Positions 51,654 through 59,833 of a stretch of DNA of 64,000 nucleotides are shown piece by piece. The notes under the pieces were generated by a model. It did not search any database. It was not told the DNA's origin and saw only the letters and a list, made by a program, of their open reading frames with translations. Location of the stretch: positions 4,903,001-4,967,000 of the forward strand of contig NZ_CP154260.1 in the NCBI RefSeq assembly GCF_039545795.1. Direction: 5' to 3'. The stretch comes from Chitinophaga niabensis (GTDB taxonomy: Bacteria; Bacteroidota; Bacteroidia; Chitinophagales; Chitinophagaceae). Position numbers and translations under genes: made by a program. Every line of letters starts with the position of its first letter. Positions within the stretch are counted from its first letter, which is position 1.

Positions 51654-52937
51654 ATGAATCTTATCAAGGAATTAAGCTGGCGGGGCATGGTGCAGGATAT
51701 CAAGCCTGGAACTGAGGAGCAACTGCAAAAGGAAATGACCACGGGGTATATTGGTTTTGACCCTACGGCAGACTCTCTGCACGTGGGCAGCCTGGTGCCG
51801 ATCATGCTGCTGGTACATCTTCAGAAAGCCGGGCATAAACCCCTGGCGCTGGTTGGCGGGGCTACCGGTATGGTGGGAGATCCCTCTTTTAAGGCGGAGG
51901 AAAGAAAGATGCTGGACGAAGAAACCCTGCTGCTGAATCAGAAAGGGATCAAAGCTCAATTGGAAAAGTTCCTGGATTTTGACCCTTCCAAGCCAAATGC
52001 GGCTGAAATGGTGAATAACTACGACTGGTTCAAGGGGATCAGTTTCCTGAACTTCATCCGGGATGTGGGTAAACATATCACGGTGAACTATATGATGGCG
52101 AAGGATTCTGTGAAGAAAAGGCTGGAAGGCGATAGTGGGATGTCTTTTACGGAGTTCTCTTACCAGATGATACAAGGCTATGATTTCCATCATCTCTATA
52201 CGGCTAAGAACTGCAAATTGCAAATGGGTGGTTCTGACCAGTGGGGGAATATTGTTACAGGCACTGAGTTGATCAGGCGGATCGGAGGTGGTGAGGCGTA
52301 TGCTTTTACGTGCCCTCTTGTCAAGAAAGCGGATGGAACCAAGTTCGGTAAGTCTGAAAAGGGGAATATCTGGCTGGATCCGAAGAAAACGAGTCCTTAT
52401 GAATTCTATCAGTTCTGGCTGAATGCGAGTGATGATGATGCGGAGAGTTATATTAAAACCTTTACTTTCCTGGATGAGCCAACTGTTAATTCGCTTATTG
52501 CGGAGCATAGGCTTGATCCGGGGAAACGGGCTTTGCAGAAGGTATTGGCGCAGCATGTGACTTCCTTTATCCATGGTGTTGAGGAATATGAATTTGCGGT
52601 GAAGACTTCGCAGATATTGTTTGGCAATGCGTCTGTGGAGGTGTTGAAATCATTGTCTGAAGATCAGTTGCTGAAGGTGATGGCGGGGGTTCCTACGTTT
52701 GAGGTGCCGATGGCGGAATTTGCTGCGGGGAAGGATGTGGTGAGTTTTCTGGCGGATGCGAAGGTGTTTCCGAGTAAGGGAGAGGCGCGGAAGACGATAC
52801 AGGGTGGTGGAGTGAGTATGAATGGGAGTAAGATCACGGGGATTGACCTGGTGATCAATGATGAGGCGTTGATCATTGGGAAGAATATTCTCTTTCAGAA
52901 AGGGAAGAAAAATTATATACTGGTGAAGGTGGTGTGA
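51654..52937 (+). CDS. tyrS: Tyrosyl-tRNA synthetase
   Basis: A class I synthetase for tRNA-Tyr. The 427 aa from ATG 51654 ([13 protein letters not shown]) match the bacterial enzyme. [18 protein letters not shown] holds the HIGH-type [17 protein letters not shown] and [14 protein letters not shown] bind tyrosine. [14 protein letters not shown] is the KMSKS-type loop. The C-terminal S4 RNA-binding domain is about residues 355-425 ([21 protein letters not shown]). A -7-like TAGGTTTG lies at 51625-51632. The 3' third is noticeably richer in G on the coding strand than the start. Confidence 0.97.
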   Translation: MNLIKELSWRGMVQDIKPGTEEQLQKEMTTGYIGFDPTADSLHVGSLVPIMLLVHLQKAGHKPLALVGGATGMVGDPSFKAEERKMLDEETLLLNQKGIKAQLEKFLDFDPSKPNAAEMVNNYDWFKGISFLNFIRDVGKHITVNYMMAKDSVKKRLEGDSGMSFTEFSYQMIQGYDFHHLYTAKNCKLQMGGSDQWGNIVTGTELIRRIGGGEAYAFTCPLVKKADGTKFGKSEKGNIWLDPKKTSPYEFYQFWLNASDDDAESYIKTFTFLDEPTVNSLIAEHRLDPGKRALQKVLAQHVTSFIHGVEEYEFAVKTSQILFGNASVEVLKSLSEDQLLKVMAGVPTFEVPMAEFAAGKDVVSFLADAKVFPSKGEARKTIQGGGVSMNGSKITGIDLVINDEALIIGKNILFQKGKKNYILVKVV

Positions 52938-52961
52938 GTTGCTTTCTTAATCATATTGAAG

Positions 52962-52989
52962 GGCTGTCCTGAGAGGGATGGCCTTTTTT
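52962..52989 (+). terminator. Intrinsic terminator after tyrS
   Basis: GGCTGTCCT (52962-52970) pairs with AGGGATGGCC (52974-52983) with three wobble pairs, followed by TTTTTT. Confidence 0.8.
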
Positions 52990-53007
52990 AGTTCCCGCTC
53001 CGCTCCC

Positions 53008-53102
53008 AATAAGCATAAAAAAAATTCGACCGAAAAAACTAGCCCAATGGTTATAAAAGGCAATGGGGAACAGTTTTCGGACGAATTTTTTTTATGCTTA
53101 TT
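53008..53102. repeat. 29-bp inverted repeat element
   Basis: Left arm 53008-53036 and right arm 53074-53102 are complementary over 29 bp with one mismatch; both include AATAAGCAT, a run of eight A (or T) and TTCG-CCGAAAA. The 37-nt loop contains short CCCA/TGGG blocks. The 306-nt gap from tyrS to the peroxidase holds only this, the tyrS terminator and a G-rich tract (53106-53160). It is too short for a transposase; a MITE-like or palindromic intergenic element is the likeliest identity. Confidence 0.85.
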
Positions 53103-53243
53103 TCCGCTGGTGGGCTTTTGGGTGGGAGTTGGGGGGATGGGTATAGGATGAGAGAAGAGGTACCCTATCTTGAGCCTATGTCAAGCCTATCTAAAATATT
53201 AAATTGTGCTTTGATAAGCAAATAAATAATGCTACTTTTCTGC

Positions 53244-54413
53244 ATGCGTTCGCTGGTTCGGATATCTTTTGTTGTGTTGCTATTTGCTTGCCAGGATAGG
53301 GCTAAACCTCCTGCTGCAAAAAGGGAGCCATTAGGCCTGGGGAGTATTGACGCATTGCCGGCTAATTATAGATCTCCGGCTGATAACCCTTCTTCGGTGG
53401 AAAAGATTGAATTAGGGAGGTTGTTGTTTTATGATCCTGTGCTATCCGGAGGAAGGGATGTGTCTTGTGCTACCTGCCATCATCCTGATTTTGGGTACGC
53501 GGAAAACCTTGATCTGTCTATTGGGGTAAATGGGAAGGGGTTGGGAGAGCATCGGAAATTTAATTTTAAGAATGATATTCCTTTTACTAAGCGGAATTCA
53601 CAATCTCTTCTCAATATAGCTTTTAACGGCATAGGGCCGGATGGGCATTATACGCCGGAGGATGCTCCTATGTTCTGGGATCTTCGGGCTAAAGGACTGG
53701 AGGATCAGGCAACTTTTCCCGTGAAAGCACTGGAAGAAATGCGGGGACATGGATTTGCTGAAGAGAATATTGCGGATGAAGTGGTGAAAAGAGTGGCAGC
53801 CATTGCGGAATATAAGCGCTTATTTGAAAAGGCGTTCCCTGAAAATGATTCTATAAACCTGCTTAATATCTCCAAAGCATTGGGCGCTTTTCAAAGATCC
53901 CTTATTGCCAATAACTCCCGGTTTGATCAATATATGCGTGGAGACAGGTCCGCATTATCTGATCAGGAAGTGGAAGGCATGAACCTGTTCCTCAAGGCAG
54001 GCTGCGCAAGGTGCCATAGCGGGCCTATGCTGTCGGACTTCAAACCTCATGTGCTGGGCGTTGCTGATAATGAGAAATTACCCTTTTCTGATTCCGGTTA
54101 TCAAAGTACCTATGCATTCAGGACGCCTTCTCTCCGGAACCTTCAGCTTACAAGACCCTATATGCACAATGGAAAGATAGCCACTCTCAAGGATGTGTTA
54201 TTCCTTTATGAAGATCTGCATGGGAAACCATTGCAGAACCAGCATGTAGCAAGAACACAATTAGACCCGCTGGCGCAGGAAATGAAAGTTGAATTTAAGG
54301 ATATCAATGCCATTGTTGAGTTCCTCAATACCCTGAATGATGGTAATTATGATAAAAAAATGCCAGCATCCGTTCCCAGTGGTTTACCGGTTGGCGGGTT
54401 AATCCAATTTTAG
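53244..54413 (+). CDS. Di-haem cytochrome c peroxidase (MauG/CcpA family) lipoprotein
   Basis: A 389-aa envelope protein with two c-type haem sites: DVSCATCHHPDFGYAE (C75, C78, H79) and AGCARCHSGPM (C254, C257, H258). The conserved NSQSLLNIAF, FWDLRAKGLEDQATFPV and FRTPSLRNLQLTRPYMHNGK are typical of bacterial di-haem peroxidases. The signal peptide of the ATG 53244 form (MRSLVRISFVVLLFAC) ends in a lipobox with C16; ATG 53229 would add MLLFC in front and is possible. It reduces peroxide with electrons from a small donor, or oxidises another substrate in the MauG manner. The hydrolase 43 nt downstream may be linked. Confidence 0.93.
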   Translation: MRSLVRISFVVLLFACQDRAKPPAAKREPLGLGSIDALPANYRSPADNPSSVEKIELGRLLFYDPVLSGGRDVSCATCHHPDFGYAENLDLSIGVNGKGLGEHRKFNFKNDIPFTKRNSQSLLNIAFNGIGPDGHYTPEDAPMFWDLRAKGLEDQATFPVKALEEMRGHGFAEENIADEVVKRVAAIAEYKRLFEKAFPENDSINLLNISKALGAFQRSLIANNSRFDQYMRGDRSALSDQEVEGMNLFLKAGCARCHSGPMLSDFKPHVLGVADNEKLPFSDSGYQSTYAFRTPSLRNLQLTRPYMHNGKIATLKDVLFLYEDLHGKPLQNQHVARTQLDPLAQEMKVEFKDINAIVEFLNTLNDGNYDKKMPASVPSGLPVGGLIQF

Positions 54414-54456
54414 GTTCTGCTTAACATTTGGCTGGGTACATTTGAAAAAAAAAGCC

Positions 54457-55455
54457 ATGCGGTCCCTTGCCCTATTCTTTCTCCTGTGCATTTCTGTTTC
54501 CTGTAAGAAAAAAGATTTCTTAGCAGGGTTCGATAAGCGCGCCTTGTTTGCAGCTCCTTCTGCTGTTGAAACAGATGCCGTTCTGAATGAATGGCAATCG
54601 AGGAACCTTACGCCTACGGGTTACGCCGTAGTGCAGGAAACACCATTATCAGACGGTAAGTATACATTCAAGATAGTATCCTTTACTGTAGCAGGTATTA
54701 AAGAATATGGCGCACTCATCATTCCTAAAACAAATACGCCTGTTCCTGTAAGAGTGATGATCAGCGGCTTCAGCATTGATCATGCTGTGACTTCGCGGAT
54801 CATTGCAATAGGAGATAACTCCGATCAACCTTTTATATTGGCTATTCCTGCATTACGTGGCCAAAAGCTGGCGCTTACTGTCAATGGCACAGCGTATTCT
54901 TCTCCCCTTTCTGAAGGAAAACATTGCGATGCGTTTGACGGCGCAACAGATGATGTGATCGCCTTTCTGAACCTCATACAGGCAACGGAAAACAAAGCTG
55001 ATATTAACCGCACATCGGTAAGAGGCGGCAGCCGTGGCGGAACGGTTGCACTATTGGCAGGCATCAGGGACAAAAGGGTCAAAGCCGTGGTGAACGTTGT
55101 TGGCCCCACTGATCTGATGGCCTTAACTGCCGTGAGTGAAAACGATGCAACCTATCAATGTCAATTCCTGGATGCCTTAGTGCATCAGCAGGCCAGCATG
55201 GCTTCCACCAGGCTTAAGATGATTGCCAGCTCTCCACTTTACTTTGCTGATAAATTGCCTGCCACGCAAATTCACATGGGCATAAAAGACAAAAATGTAC
55301 CCATTGCACAAGGACATGCATTACAGGAGGAAATTAACCAGTCAGGATCGGGCGCTGCTTTTACCTTCTTTTCTTATGACAGGGGGCATGCTGATATGGC
55401 AGACAACAATCCTGAACTGGAAAACAGGATCAAACAATTCCTAGATCAGTTCTGA
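54457..55455 (+). CDS. Alpha/beta-hydrolase (prolyl-oligopeptidase-like) lipoprotein
   Basis: A 332-aa lipoprotein: signal peptide MRSLALFFLLCISVSC (C16). The hydrolase fold has nucleophile S192 in VRGGSRGGTVALLAG, D278 in MGIKDKNVPI and H311 in YDRGHADMAD, a complete triad in the right order. It resembles S9-like acyl peptidases and dienelactone hydrolases; the substrate is unknown. ATG 54457 is chosen because the alternative is a TTG within the poly-A tract. A -7 element TACATTTG lies at 54437-54444, so it may have its own promoter despite being 43 nt after the peroxidase gene. Confidence 0.85.
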   Translation: MRSLALFFLLCISVSCKKKDFLAGFDKRALFAAPSAVETDAVLNEWQSRNLTPTGYAVVQETPLSDGKYTFKIVSFTVAGIKEYGALIIPKTNTPVPVRVMISGFSIDHAVTSRIIAIGDNSDQPFILAIPALRGQKLALTVNGTAYSSPLSEGKHCDAFDGATDDVIAFLNLIQATENKADINRTSVRGGSRGGTVALLAGIRDKRVKAVVNVVGPTDLMALTAVSENDATYQCQFLDALVHQQASMASTRLKMIASSPLYFADKLPATQIHMGIKDKNVPIAQGHALQEEINQSGSGAAFTFFSYDRGHADMADNNPELENRIKQFLDQF

Positions 55456-55456
55456 T

Positions 55457-56035
55457 CTAATCTTCCAGGCCTTTTCCGTCAAGGATCTGCCGCAGCACTT
55501 TTTCGATCCTTGACTCGCGGGTTTTGGATTGTTTGGCGGAGGAAAAATGAAGAAGGTATCCTCTTTGCCGGCCCGGTGTCAATGCATAAAAAGCTTTTTT
55601 CAGTGCAGGCATCTCCGCCAGTTTCTTTTCAAACTCTTCGGGCACCTTGTATTCGGAGACTTTTTTAAACTCCACTTTCAAACCAGCTTCTTTTATTTCA
55701 ATGGCTTCAAACACATATTCTTTCAGGATGGGTTCCAGCTTTTTTATTTCTGCAAGGCTGGTAAACCTTACCTGGCGGGCGGATTGAACATTCTCTGTTT
55801 GCTGGATCAATATGCCATGAGGGTCTTTCATCAAAGCGCCTTTGTGAAACAGGAGTGCGCAATAATCTTTGAAGTCGTGGATCAATACGATGTTACTTTT
55901 CTCGAACGTGTAACAGGGAACGCCCCATTTCAACTCTTCATTGAGGTGACAATCCAGCATGATAGACCTCAATTGCTCCAGTTCCTTCTGCCACTTTTTG
56001 GCTTTCTTGAAATAAAAATCAACTTTAGGATTCAT
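55457..56035 (-). CDS. DUF1801 / YdeI (OmdA) domain protein
   Basis: A 192-aa cytoplasmic protein. Residues about 10-115 are DUF1801-like (LRSIMLDCHLNEELKWGVPCYTF, then ALLFHKGALMKDP). The C-terminal 70 aa are the YdeI/OmdA bacteriocin-protection-type domain (KKAFYALTPGRQRGYLLHFS, then SAKQSKTRESRIEKVL). The family is linked in the literature to bacteriocin resistance in Salmonella, but the mechanism is unclear. Last of a four-gene minus-strand unit with ArsR, SRPBCC and DoxX genes (gaps 6, 6 and 18 nt). Confidence 0.9.
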   Translation of the reverse strand: MNPKVDFYFKKAKKWQKELEQLRSIMLDCHLNEELKWGVPCYTFEKSNIVLIHDFKDYCALLFHKGALMKDPHGILIQQTENVQSARQVRFTSLAEIKKLEPILKEYVFEAIEIKEAGLKVEFKKVSEYKVPEEFEKKLAEMPALKKAFYALTPGRQRGYLLHFSSAKQSKTRESRIEKVLRQILDGKGLED

Positions 56036-56053
56036 GCTTATTTGTTTTATAGG

Positions 56054-56422
56054 TTAAACTTTTCTGGTTGCGGGTCTGAAATACCATGATACTATTGTAA
56101 GTACTATCAGCAATGACGGGCCAAACAGATCCATAGCGGGACTTCCCACTGCAATATGTGAAAAAATAGCGCCAGACATTACAAAGAAAAAACCGGCGTA
56201 GGCCCATTCCTTTACCAAGGGGTATTTAGGAACTAAGATGGCTATTACTCCCAATAGTTTCCAGATACCAATGATGGTGAGGAAATAAACAGGGTAACCC
56301 AATCTTCCCATCATGGCTGTTTCTGCTTCATGCCTGAGTAATTGAACAATGCCGGTTGACACCATTCCCAATGCAAGCCAGATAGTGGCAATCCAGTAGA
56401 TGATCTTGTTTCTCTTTGTCAT
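56054..56422 (-). CDS. DoxX-like membrane protein
   Basis: A 122-aa four-helix inner-membrane protein: IIYWIATIWLALGMVSTGIVQLL, then LGYPVYFLTIIGIWKLLGVIAIL, WAYAGFFFVMSGAIFSH and LFGPSLLIVLTIVSWY. The GYPxYF...GxWKLLG pattern is that of DoxX-like family 2 proteins. Function unproven; linked to redox stress or quinone metabolism in related proteins. It sits 6 nt after the SRPBCC gene in the ArsR-controlled operon. Confidence 0.92.
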   Translation of the reverse strand: MTKRNKIIYWIATIWLALGMVSTGIVQLLRHEAETAMMGRLGYPVYFLTIIGIWKLLGVIAILVPKYPLVKEWAYAGFFFVMSGAIFSHIAVGSPAMDLFGPSLLIVLTIVSWYFRPATRKV

Positions 56423-56428
56423 AACGTT

Positions 56429-56899
56429 TTATTTAAGTTTGAGTTTACTGACAACTTTTTCCAATGCATCGTGGGCCATGTTGATACCATATGAAAAAGG
56501 TAACTTCAGGTTTTTATCTCTGTGTTCTACTGATCTGTACACCATTTGCATAGTGAGTTTGCTGGTGTCGTCCGTGAGTTTTTCGAATGCTGAGAATTCG
56601 AGTACTACATCAAAATCAGCGTTGTGCATTTCATGCGTGCGGATGATCTTTTGCTCCGGAATAAACTCATGATAGGCGCCGCTGGCTTCGAACACTACAT
56701 TACCTTCGTATGAGGTCTGAAAATGCCAGCCGCCGTACTTTTGGTTGTCAAGTCTCAGCACTTTGGTGCCCATCCATTGTTCAATAAGCTCGGGTTCAGT
56801 ATATGCTTTGAACAGCAGCTCCAATGGCAGATCAAATTCCCTTGTGATAGTCAGGTCGTGTCTGCCTTTTTCGGCAGTAACTTTTGTTTTACGTTCCAT
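56429..56899 (-). CDS. SRPBCC / AHSA1-domain protein
   Basis: A 156-aa START-like (Bet v 1) fold protein: LTITREFDLPLELLFKAYTE begins the domain, then LIEQWMGTKVLRLD, GGWHFQTSYEGNVVFEASG and YHEFIPEQKIIRTHEM. The C-terminal helix NMAHDALEKVVSKLKLK covers the pocket. Such proteins bind small hydrophobic molecules and are regularly encoded directly after an ArsR regulator, as here (6-nt gap). Confidence 0.93.
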   Translation of the reverse strand: MERKTKVTAEKGRHDLTITREFDLPLELLFKAYTEPELIEQWMGTKVLRLDNQKYGGWHFQTSYEGNVVFEASGAYHEFIPEQKIIRTHEMHNADFDVVLEFSAFEKLTDDTSKLTMQMVYRSVEHRDKNLKLPFSYGINMAHDALEKVVSKLKLK

Positions 56900-56905
56900 A
56901 ATATA

Positions 56906-57229
56906 CTATTTCTTTGGTTTATACTTTTTCATAACGTCTTCCAGTTTATTAAAACGGTCGTCCCAGAGTTTGCGGAACGGTTCTATAAAATCTGCTACCT
57001 CTTTCATTTTTTTTGCATTGATGTGATAATAAATTTCTCTGCCTGTCTGCTCCTGCCTCAGTAGTTCACATTCTGTCAGGATCTGTATATGTTTCGAAAT
57101 CGTTTGCCTGGATGAATTGAAATTCTCTGCTATAGCGCCAGGCGTCATGGCCTGTATAGCGACCAAAGTAATGATGGCCCTACGTGTAGGGTCTGCTATT
57201 GCTTGAAATACGTCTCTTCTGATTCCCAT
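56906..57229 (-). CDS. ArsR-family transcriptional regulator
   Basis: A 107-aa winged-helix repressor from ATG 57229 ([20 protein letters not shown], the standard ArsR opening); the longer TTG form is rejected. The recognition helix is in [19 protein letters not shown], and the wing is [17 protein letters not shown]. No metal-binding cysteine pair (the single Cys is in TEC), so it belongs to the SRPBCC-associated group rather than the metal sensors. It heads the operon down to 55457. The promoter overlaps a GACTGCA-N8-TGCAGTC palindrome, which is probably its own operator. Confidence 0.93.
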   Translation of the reverse strand: MGIRRDVFQAIADPTRRAIITLVAIQAMTPGAIAENFNSSRQTISKHIQILTECELLRQEQTGREIYYHINAKKMKEVADFIEPFRKLWDDRFNKLEDVMKKYKPKK

Positions 57230-57242
57230 TGTGCAGCCGTTT

Positions 57243-57279
57243 GACTGCAAATATATGTGCAGTCATTCAACTGCGCAAA
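57243..57279 (-). promoter_or_regulatory. Promoter and operator of the arsR operon
   Basis: Minus strand: TTTG (57279-57276), 20 nt, TATATTTG (57255-57248), matching the Bacteroidota consensus. A perfect inverted repeat, GACTGCA at 57243-57249 and TGCAGTC at 57258-57264, flanks the -7 box, placing an ArsR dimer over it. Confidence 0.8.
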
Positions 57280-57285
57280 TTTATT

Positions 57286-57567
57286 TTAGGTTTTCAGGAA
57301 ATTTTCCAGGATACGGTTGAATTGTGCGAGCCGTTCCATCATGGGGGCATGACCACACTTTTCGATCATAACTAACTGTGAATCAGGTAACATCCTTAAG
57401 AATTCCTGTGCTACATCCGGTGGGGGGTAACCACCCATGCTGTTGTTTTCATAAAGACCTGAACTGCCGGTAAAGACTAAACGGGCTACTTTTTCGGGAT
57501 ACTGATGGGTGCATAGAATGGCAACATAGCCACCCAGGGAATTTCCGACGAGTATAGGGAATTTAAG
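57286..57567 (-). pseudogene. Alpha/beta-hydrolase remnant (N-terminus lost, internal in-frame deletion)
   Basis: On the minus strand, from 57567 down to a TAA at 57288-57286, one open frame of 93 codons reads LKFPILVGNSLGGYVAI, the nucleophile elbow (GNSLGG). It continues YPEKVARLVFTGSSGLYEN and then jumps to PPPDVAQEFLRMLPDS and IEKCGHAPMMERLAQFN, the conserved catalytic-histidine end. In intact relatives about 100 residues, including the cap, lie between the TGSSGLYENNSMGG-like segment and TPPDVAxEF. There is no ATG, and an in-frame stop lies at 57588-57586. The remnant can hardly fold as an enzyme. It separates the arsR promoter from the DUF4142 gene. Confidence 0.85.
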
Positions 57568-57606
57568 GCATGTGTTTTGAAGTCTTTATCAGAAAAGGAG
57601 GCTATT

Positions 57607-58218
57607 ATGAAAAAGTCACTTTCATTGCTGTTAATACTACTGTTGATCAGTTGTAATAACAGACCTGCAGATAGCGAAAAAAGAGCGAAGCAAGAAAACA
57701 GGGAAAGGATCGATAGCCAGGCTAGTTTGAATGAAGGACCTGTTTCGCTTAGCAGATCAGATGCTGATTTTCTTGTGGAGGCTGCGAGTGGAGGAAATAT
57801 GGAAATTCAATTGGGGCACATGGCGCAGAACAAATCAACCAGTGAACAGGTGAGAGCATTTGGTAGTATGATGGTCAAAGACCATGAAGAAGGTGGAGAA
57901 AAGCTTAAAAGGCTCGCTATAGCTAAAAACGTTGTATTGCCGGATTCTATATCTGCCGCACAGCAAAAGCAAAAAGATAAACTACTGAAAGAACCTAATG
58001 GTGATTTTGACAGGGCTTATATAAACCTCATGGTGGATGATCACAGGAAAGATATCAGGGAATTTCAGAAAGCTGCAAGGGATGCAACCGATAGTGAAGT
58101 GAAGGCTTTTGCGGCGGATCAGTTGGCGATGTTCTATAAACACCTGGACTCTGCTGAGAAGATATTGAAGCGTATGGGACCGAAGAGGATTCCTGTAGGG
58201 GCACCGCCTTATGAGTAA
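57607..58218 (+). CDS. DUF4142 lipoprotein
   Basis: A 203-aa lipoprotein: signal peptide MKKSLSLLLILLLISC with C16. The mature part is the DUF4142 ferritin-like four-helix domain: DADFLVEAASGGNMEIQLGHM, then SEQVRAFGSMMVKDHEEGGEKL and DFDRAYINLMVDDHRKDIREF, with repeated His/Asp/Glu at helix positions (VKDHEEG and VDDHRKD). The start is fixed by ATG 57607 with a strong AAGGAGG 7 nt upstream, unusual for this phylum. The domain is widespread, exported and of unknown function. The gene directly abuts the hydrolase remnant. Confidence 0.9.
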   Translation: MKKSLSLLLILLLISCNNRPADSEKRAKQENRERIDSQASLNEGPVSLSRSDADFLVEAASGGNMEIQLGHMAQNKSTSEQVRAFGSMMVKDHEEGGEKLKRLAIAKNVVLPDSISAAQQKQKDKLLKEPNGDFDRAYINLMVDDHRKDIREFQKAARDATDSEVKAFAADQLAMFYKHLDSAEKILKRMGPKRIPVGAPPYE

Positions 58219-58244
58219 AAAGGAGTAAATTCATCTTTTTGAAG

Positions 58245-59267
58245 ATGAAAAAAATCACCCTATCATTTATAGTCCTTTTAATTGGAACAATGCCCCTGTA
58301 TGGTCAGTCAAAGAATATTGCGTCGGTTGACCAGCTGTTAATTAAGATGTCCTTTTCCGGTGCAGTTCTCATTGCAGACAGTTCAGGGATATTGTTATCG
58401 AAAGGTTATGGCTATGCCGACAGGGCAAACAAAATTAAAAATACTCCCGCCACGAGGTTTAGCATGTCATCGGCATCAAAGGTATTTACGGGTACGGCCA
58501 TTACTTATCTGGCCCAGCAAGGGAAATTGAAATTTACCGATACGCTGGGGCAATACATCAAAGGGTTTCCTTCCGGTATAACCATCCATCAAATGCTCAC
58601 CCATTCTGCGGGTTTGGATGATTTCTTCAACGCCAAAGATTTCAGTTATAATAAAGTAAGGAATTGCATCGACATGCTGACTTTTATGAGATCATTACCA
58701 TCGGTGTATCCGCCAGGAGATAGTTGTATCTATTCAACAGGTGACTGCATTGTATTAGGGGCCATTATTGAAAAGATCACGGGGATGAGTTTCCAGAATT
58801 ATATCAAGACGACATTTATTGATCCCCTGGGCTTAACCAATACCAGTTTTACTCCTTACTGGGCACTGGATGACACGCAGAGAAAATATGCTATCGGCTA
58901 TCGCAAGAATGATGAAGCCATTCCTTATAACTATGATAACGGATCTATTCCCTTATCGGCTGGCGGGGCATGGAGTAGTGTGGAAGATATTTATAAATTT
59001 GACAAAGCGGTATTCTCCGGCAAAGTTGTACATGGAAAGTACCTCTCGCAAATGATGACCAAACATACTTCTGCATGGGAAGGTTCGCACTTTGGTTATA
59101 TCTGGATCATTAATGATAAAAGCATTGGGCATTCGGGGGATAGTTCCGGGTGGCATGCGATGAATAATTATTATCCCAGGCAGGGATATACAATTATCCT
59201 TCTGACGAATTCAGGGGGTGTTGATCTGTATGAACTTGGGGGGAGGGTGGAGGCGTTGTTGTTTTAG
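58245..59267 (+). CDS. Serine hydrolase of the beta-lactamase / class C (PBP4*-like) fold
   Basis: A 340-aa exported protein: signal peptide MKKITLSFIVLLIGTMPLYGQ. Active-site motif SxxK at S76-K79 (MSSASKVFTG), the tyrosine motif YSTGD (in CIYSTGDCIVLG) and a third motif HSGDSSGWH. MLTHSAGLDDFF and GKVVHGKYLSQMM are typical of the beta-lactamase-related group (PF00144). Likely an esterase or D-alanyl peptidase outside the cytoplasm rather than an antibiotic-resistance enzyme, because it lacks the class C YAN/KTG set in full. It begins 26 nt after DUF4142. Confidence 0.9.
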   Translation: MKKITLSFIVLLIGTMPLYGQSKNIASVDQLLIKMSFSGAVLIADSSGILLSKGYGYADRANKIKNTPATRFSMSSASKVFTGTAITYLAQQGKLKFTDTLGQYIKGFPSGITIHQMLTHSAGLDDFFNAKDFSYNKVRNCIDMLTFMRSLPSVYPPGDSCIYSTGDCIVLGAIIEKITGMSFQNYIKTTFIDPLGLTNTSFTPYWALDDTQRKYAIGYRKNDEAIPYNYDNGSIPLSAGGAWSSVEDIYKFDKAVFSGKVVHGKYLSQMMTKHTSAWEGSHFGYIWIINDKSIGHSGDSSGWHAMNNYYPRQGYTIILLTNSGGVDLYELGGRVEALLF

Positions 59268-59288
59268 GAATTATTTTTAGCTTTACCT

Positions 59289-59788
59289 ATGTTCTGGTTT
59301 AAAAAGAAACGATCTCAAGCAGGCAAATATCCTTACAGAGCCTGCAACATCTATATCAGTGAAAAGTACCAACAGATCCTGTTTGTCCCTTTTGGGAGGC
59401 TGATATCGGCCTGCATGTAGAACAGGAAAATATTATCGTGGATACATGGCCCTGCAAATTCCAGGACCTGCAAACAAATATAGAGGAGGCACTTAACCGG
59501 TATCAGCCATTGGTACCTTATGATAAAGACAAGTCCTTTTGGCATACTTTCGATCTCAGCAAGGCAAAAACCCGGCGTTCTTTTGAAACCGACTATATTT
59601 CCATACATCTTTCAACAGATACAACAAAGGAATATGGAAGTCATGAAATAGAGCGGATCAGGGTAAGCGCGGAACCTTCCCCGCAGGACAACACCTATTC
59701 TTTAGCAGGATGCTCACATTTGGTTGAAACACGTATAGCACAGATCACACTGGACATTTATAAAGCCTGTGTGAAAATAAGAAGCTAA
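59289..59788 (+). pseudogene. Frameshifted gene of unknown function
   Basis: A frame from ATG 59289 reads MFWFKKKRSQAGKYPYR and ILFVPF, then ends at TAG 59418-59420. From about 59387 the -1 frame continues without a stop as FWEADIGLHVEQENIIVD, then YQPLVPYDKDKSFWHTF, to TAA at 59788. Joined, the product would be about 166 aa, continuous in character. A single-base loss in the GTCCCTTTTGGG tract (59385-59395) explains it. It is either a real decay or a sequencing error; the GTG at 59438 could still start a 116-aa piece. No family recognised. Confidence 0.72.
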
Positions 59789-59825
59789 GAAAAGAAGGCA
59801 TCCCATCCGGAATGCCCTCTTTCTT
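59789..59825. terminator. Bidirectional intrinsic terminator
   Basis: GGCATCCC (59797-59804) pairs with GGAATGCC, flanked by AAAGA (59791-59795) and TCTTT (59818-59822). It serves the frameshifted gene on the plus strand and the amidohydrolase on the minus strand. Confidence 0.75.
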
Positions 59826-59833
59826 ATAAAAAC

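Noticed and set aside
51672..52574. 300-codon minus-strand frame antisense to tyrS
   Set aside because: Shadow of tyrS with no recognisable domain.
53008..53102. Insertion sequence ends
   Set aside because: Only 37 nt separate the inverted repeats and no transposase frame is nearby, so at most a non-autonomous element.
57268..57606. Functional alpha/beta hydrolase gene
   Set aside because: No start codon, an upstream in-frame stop, and about 100 central residues missing.
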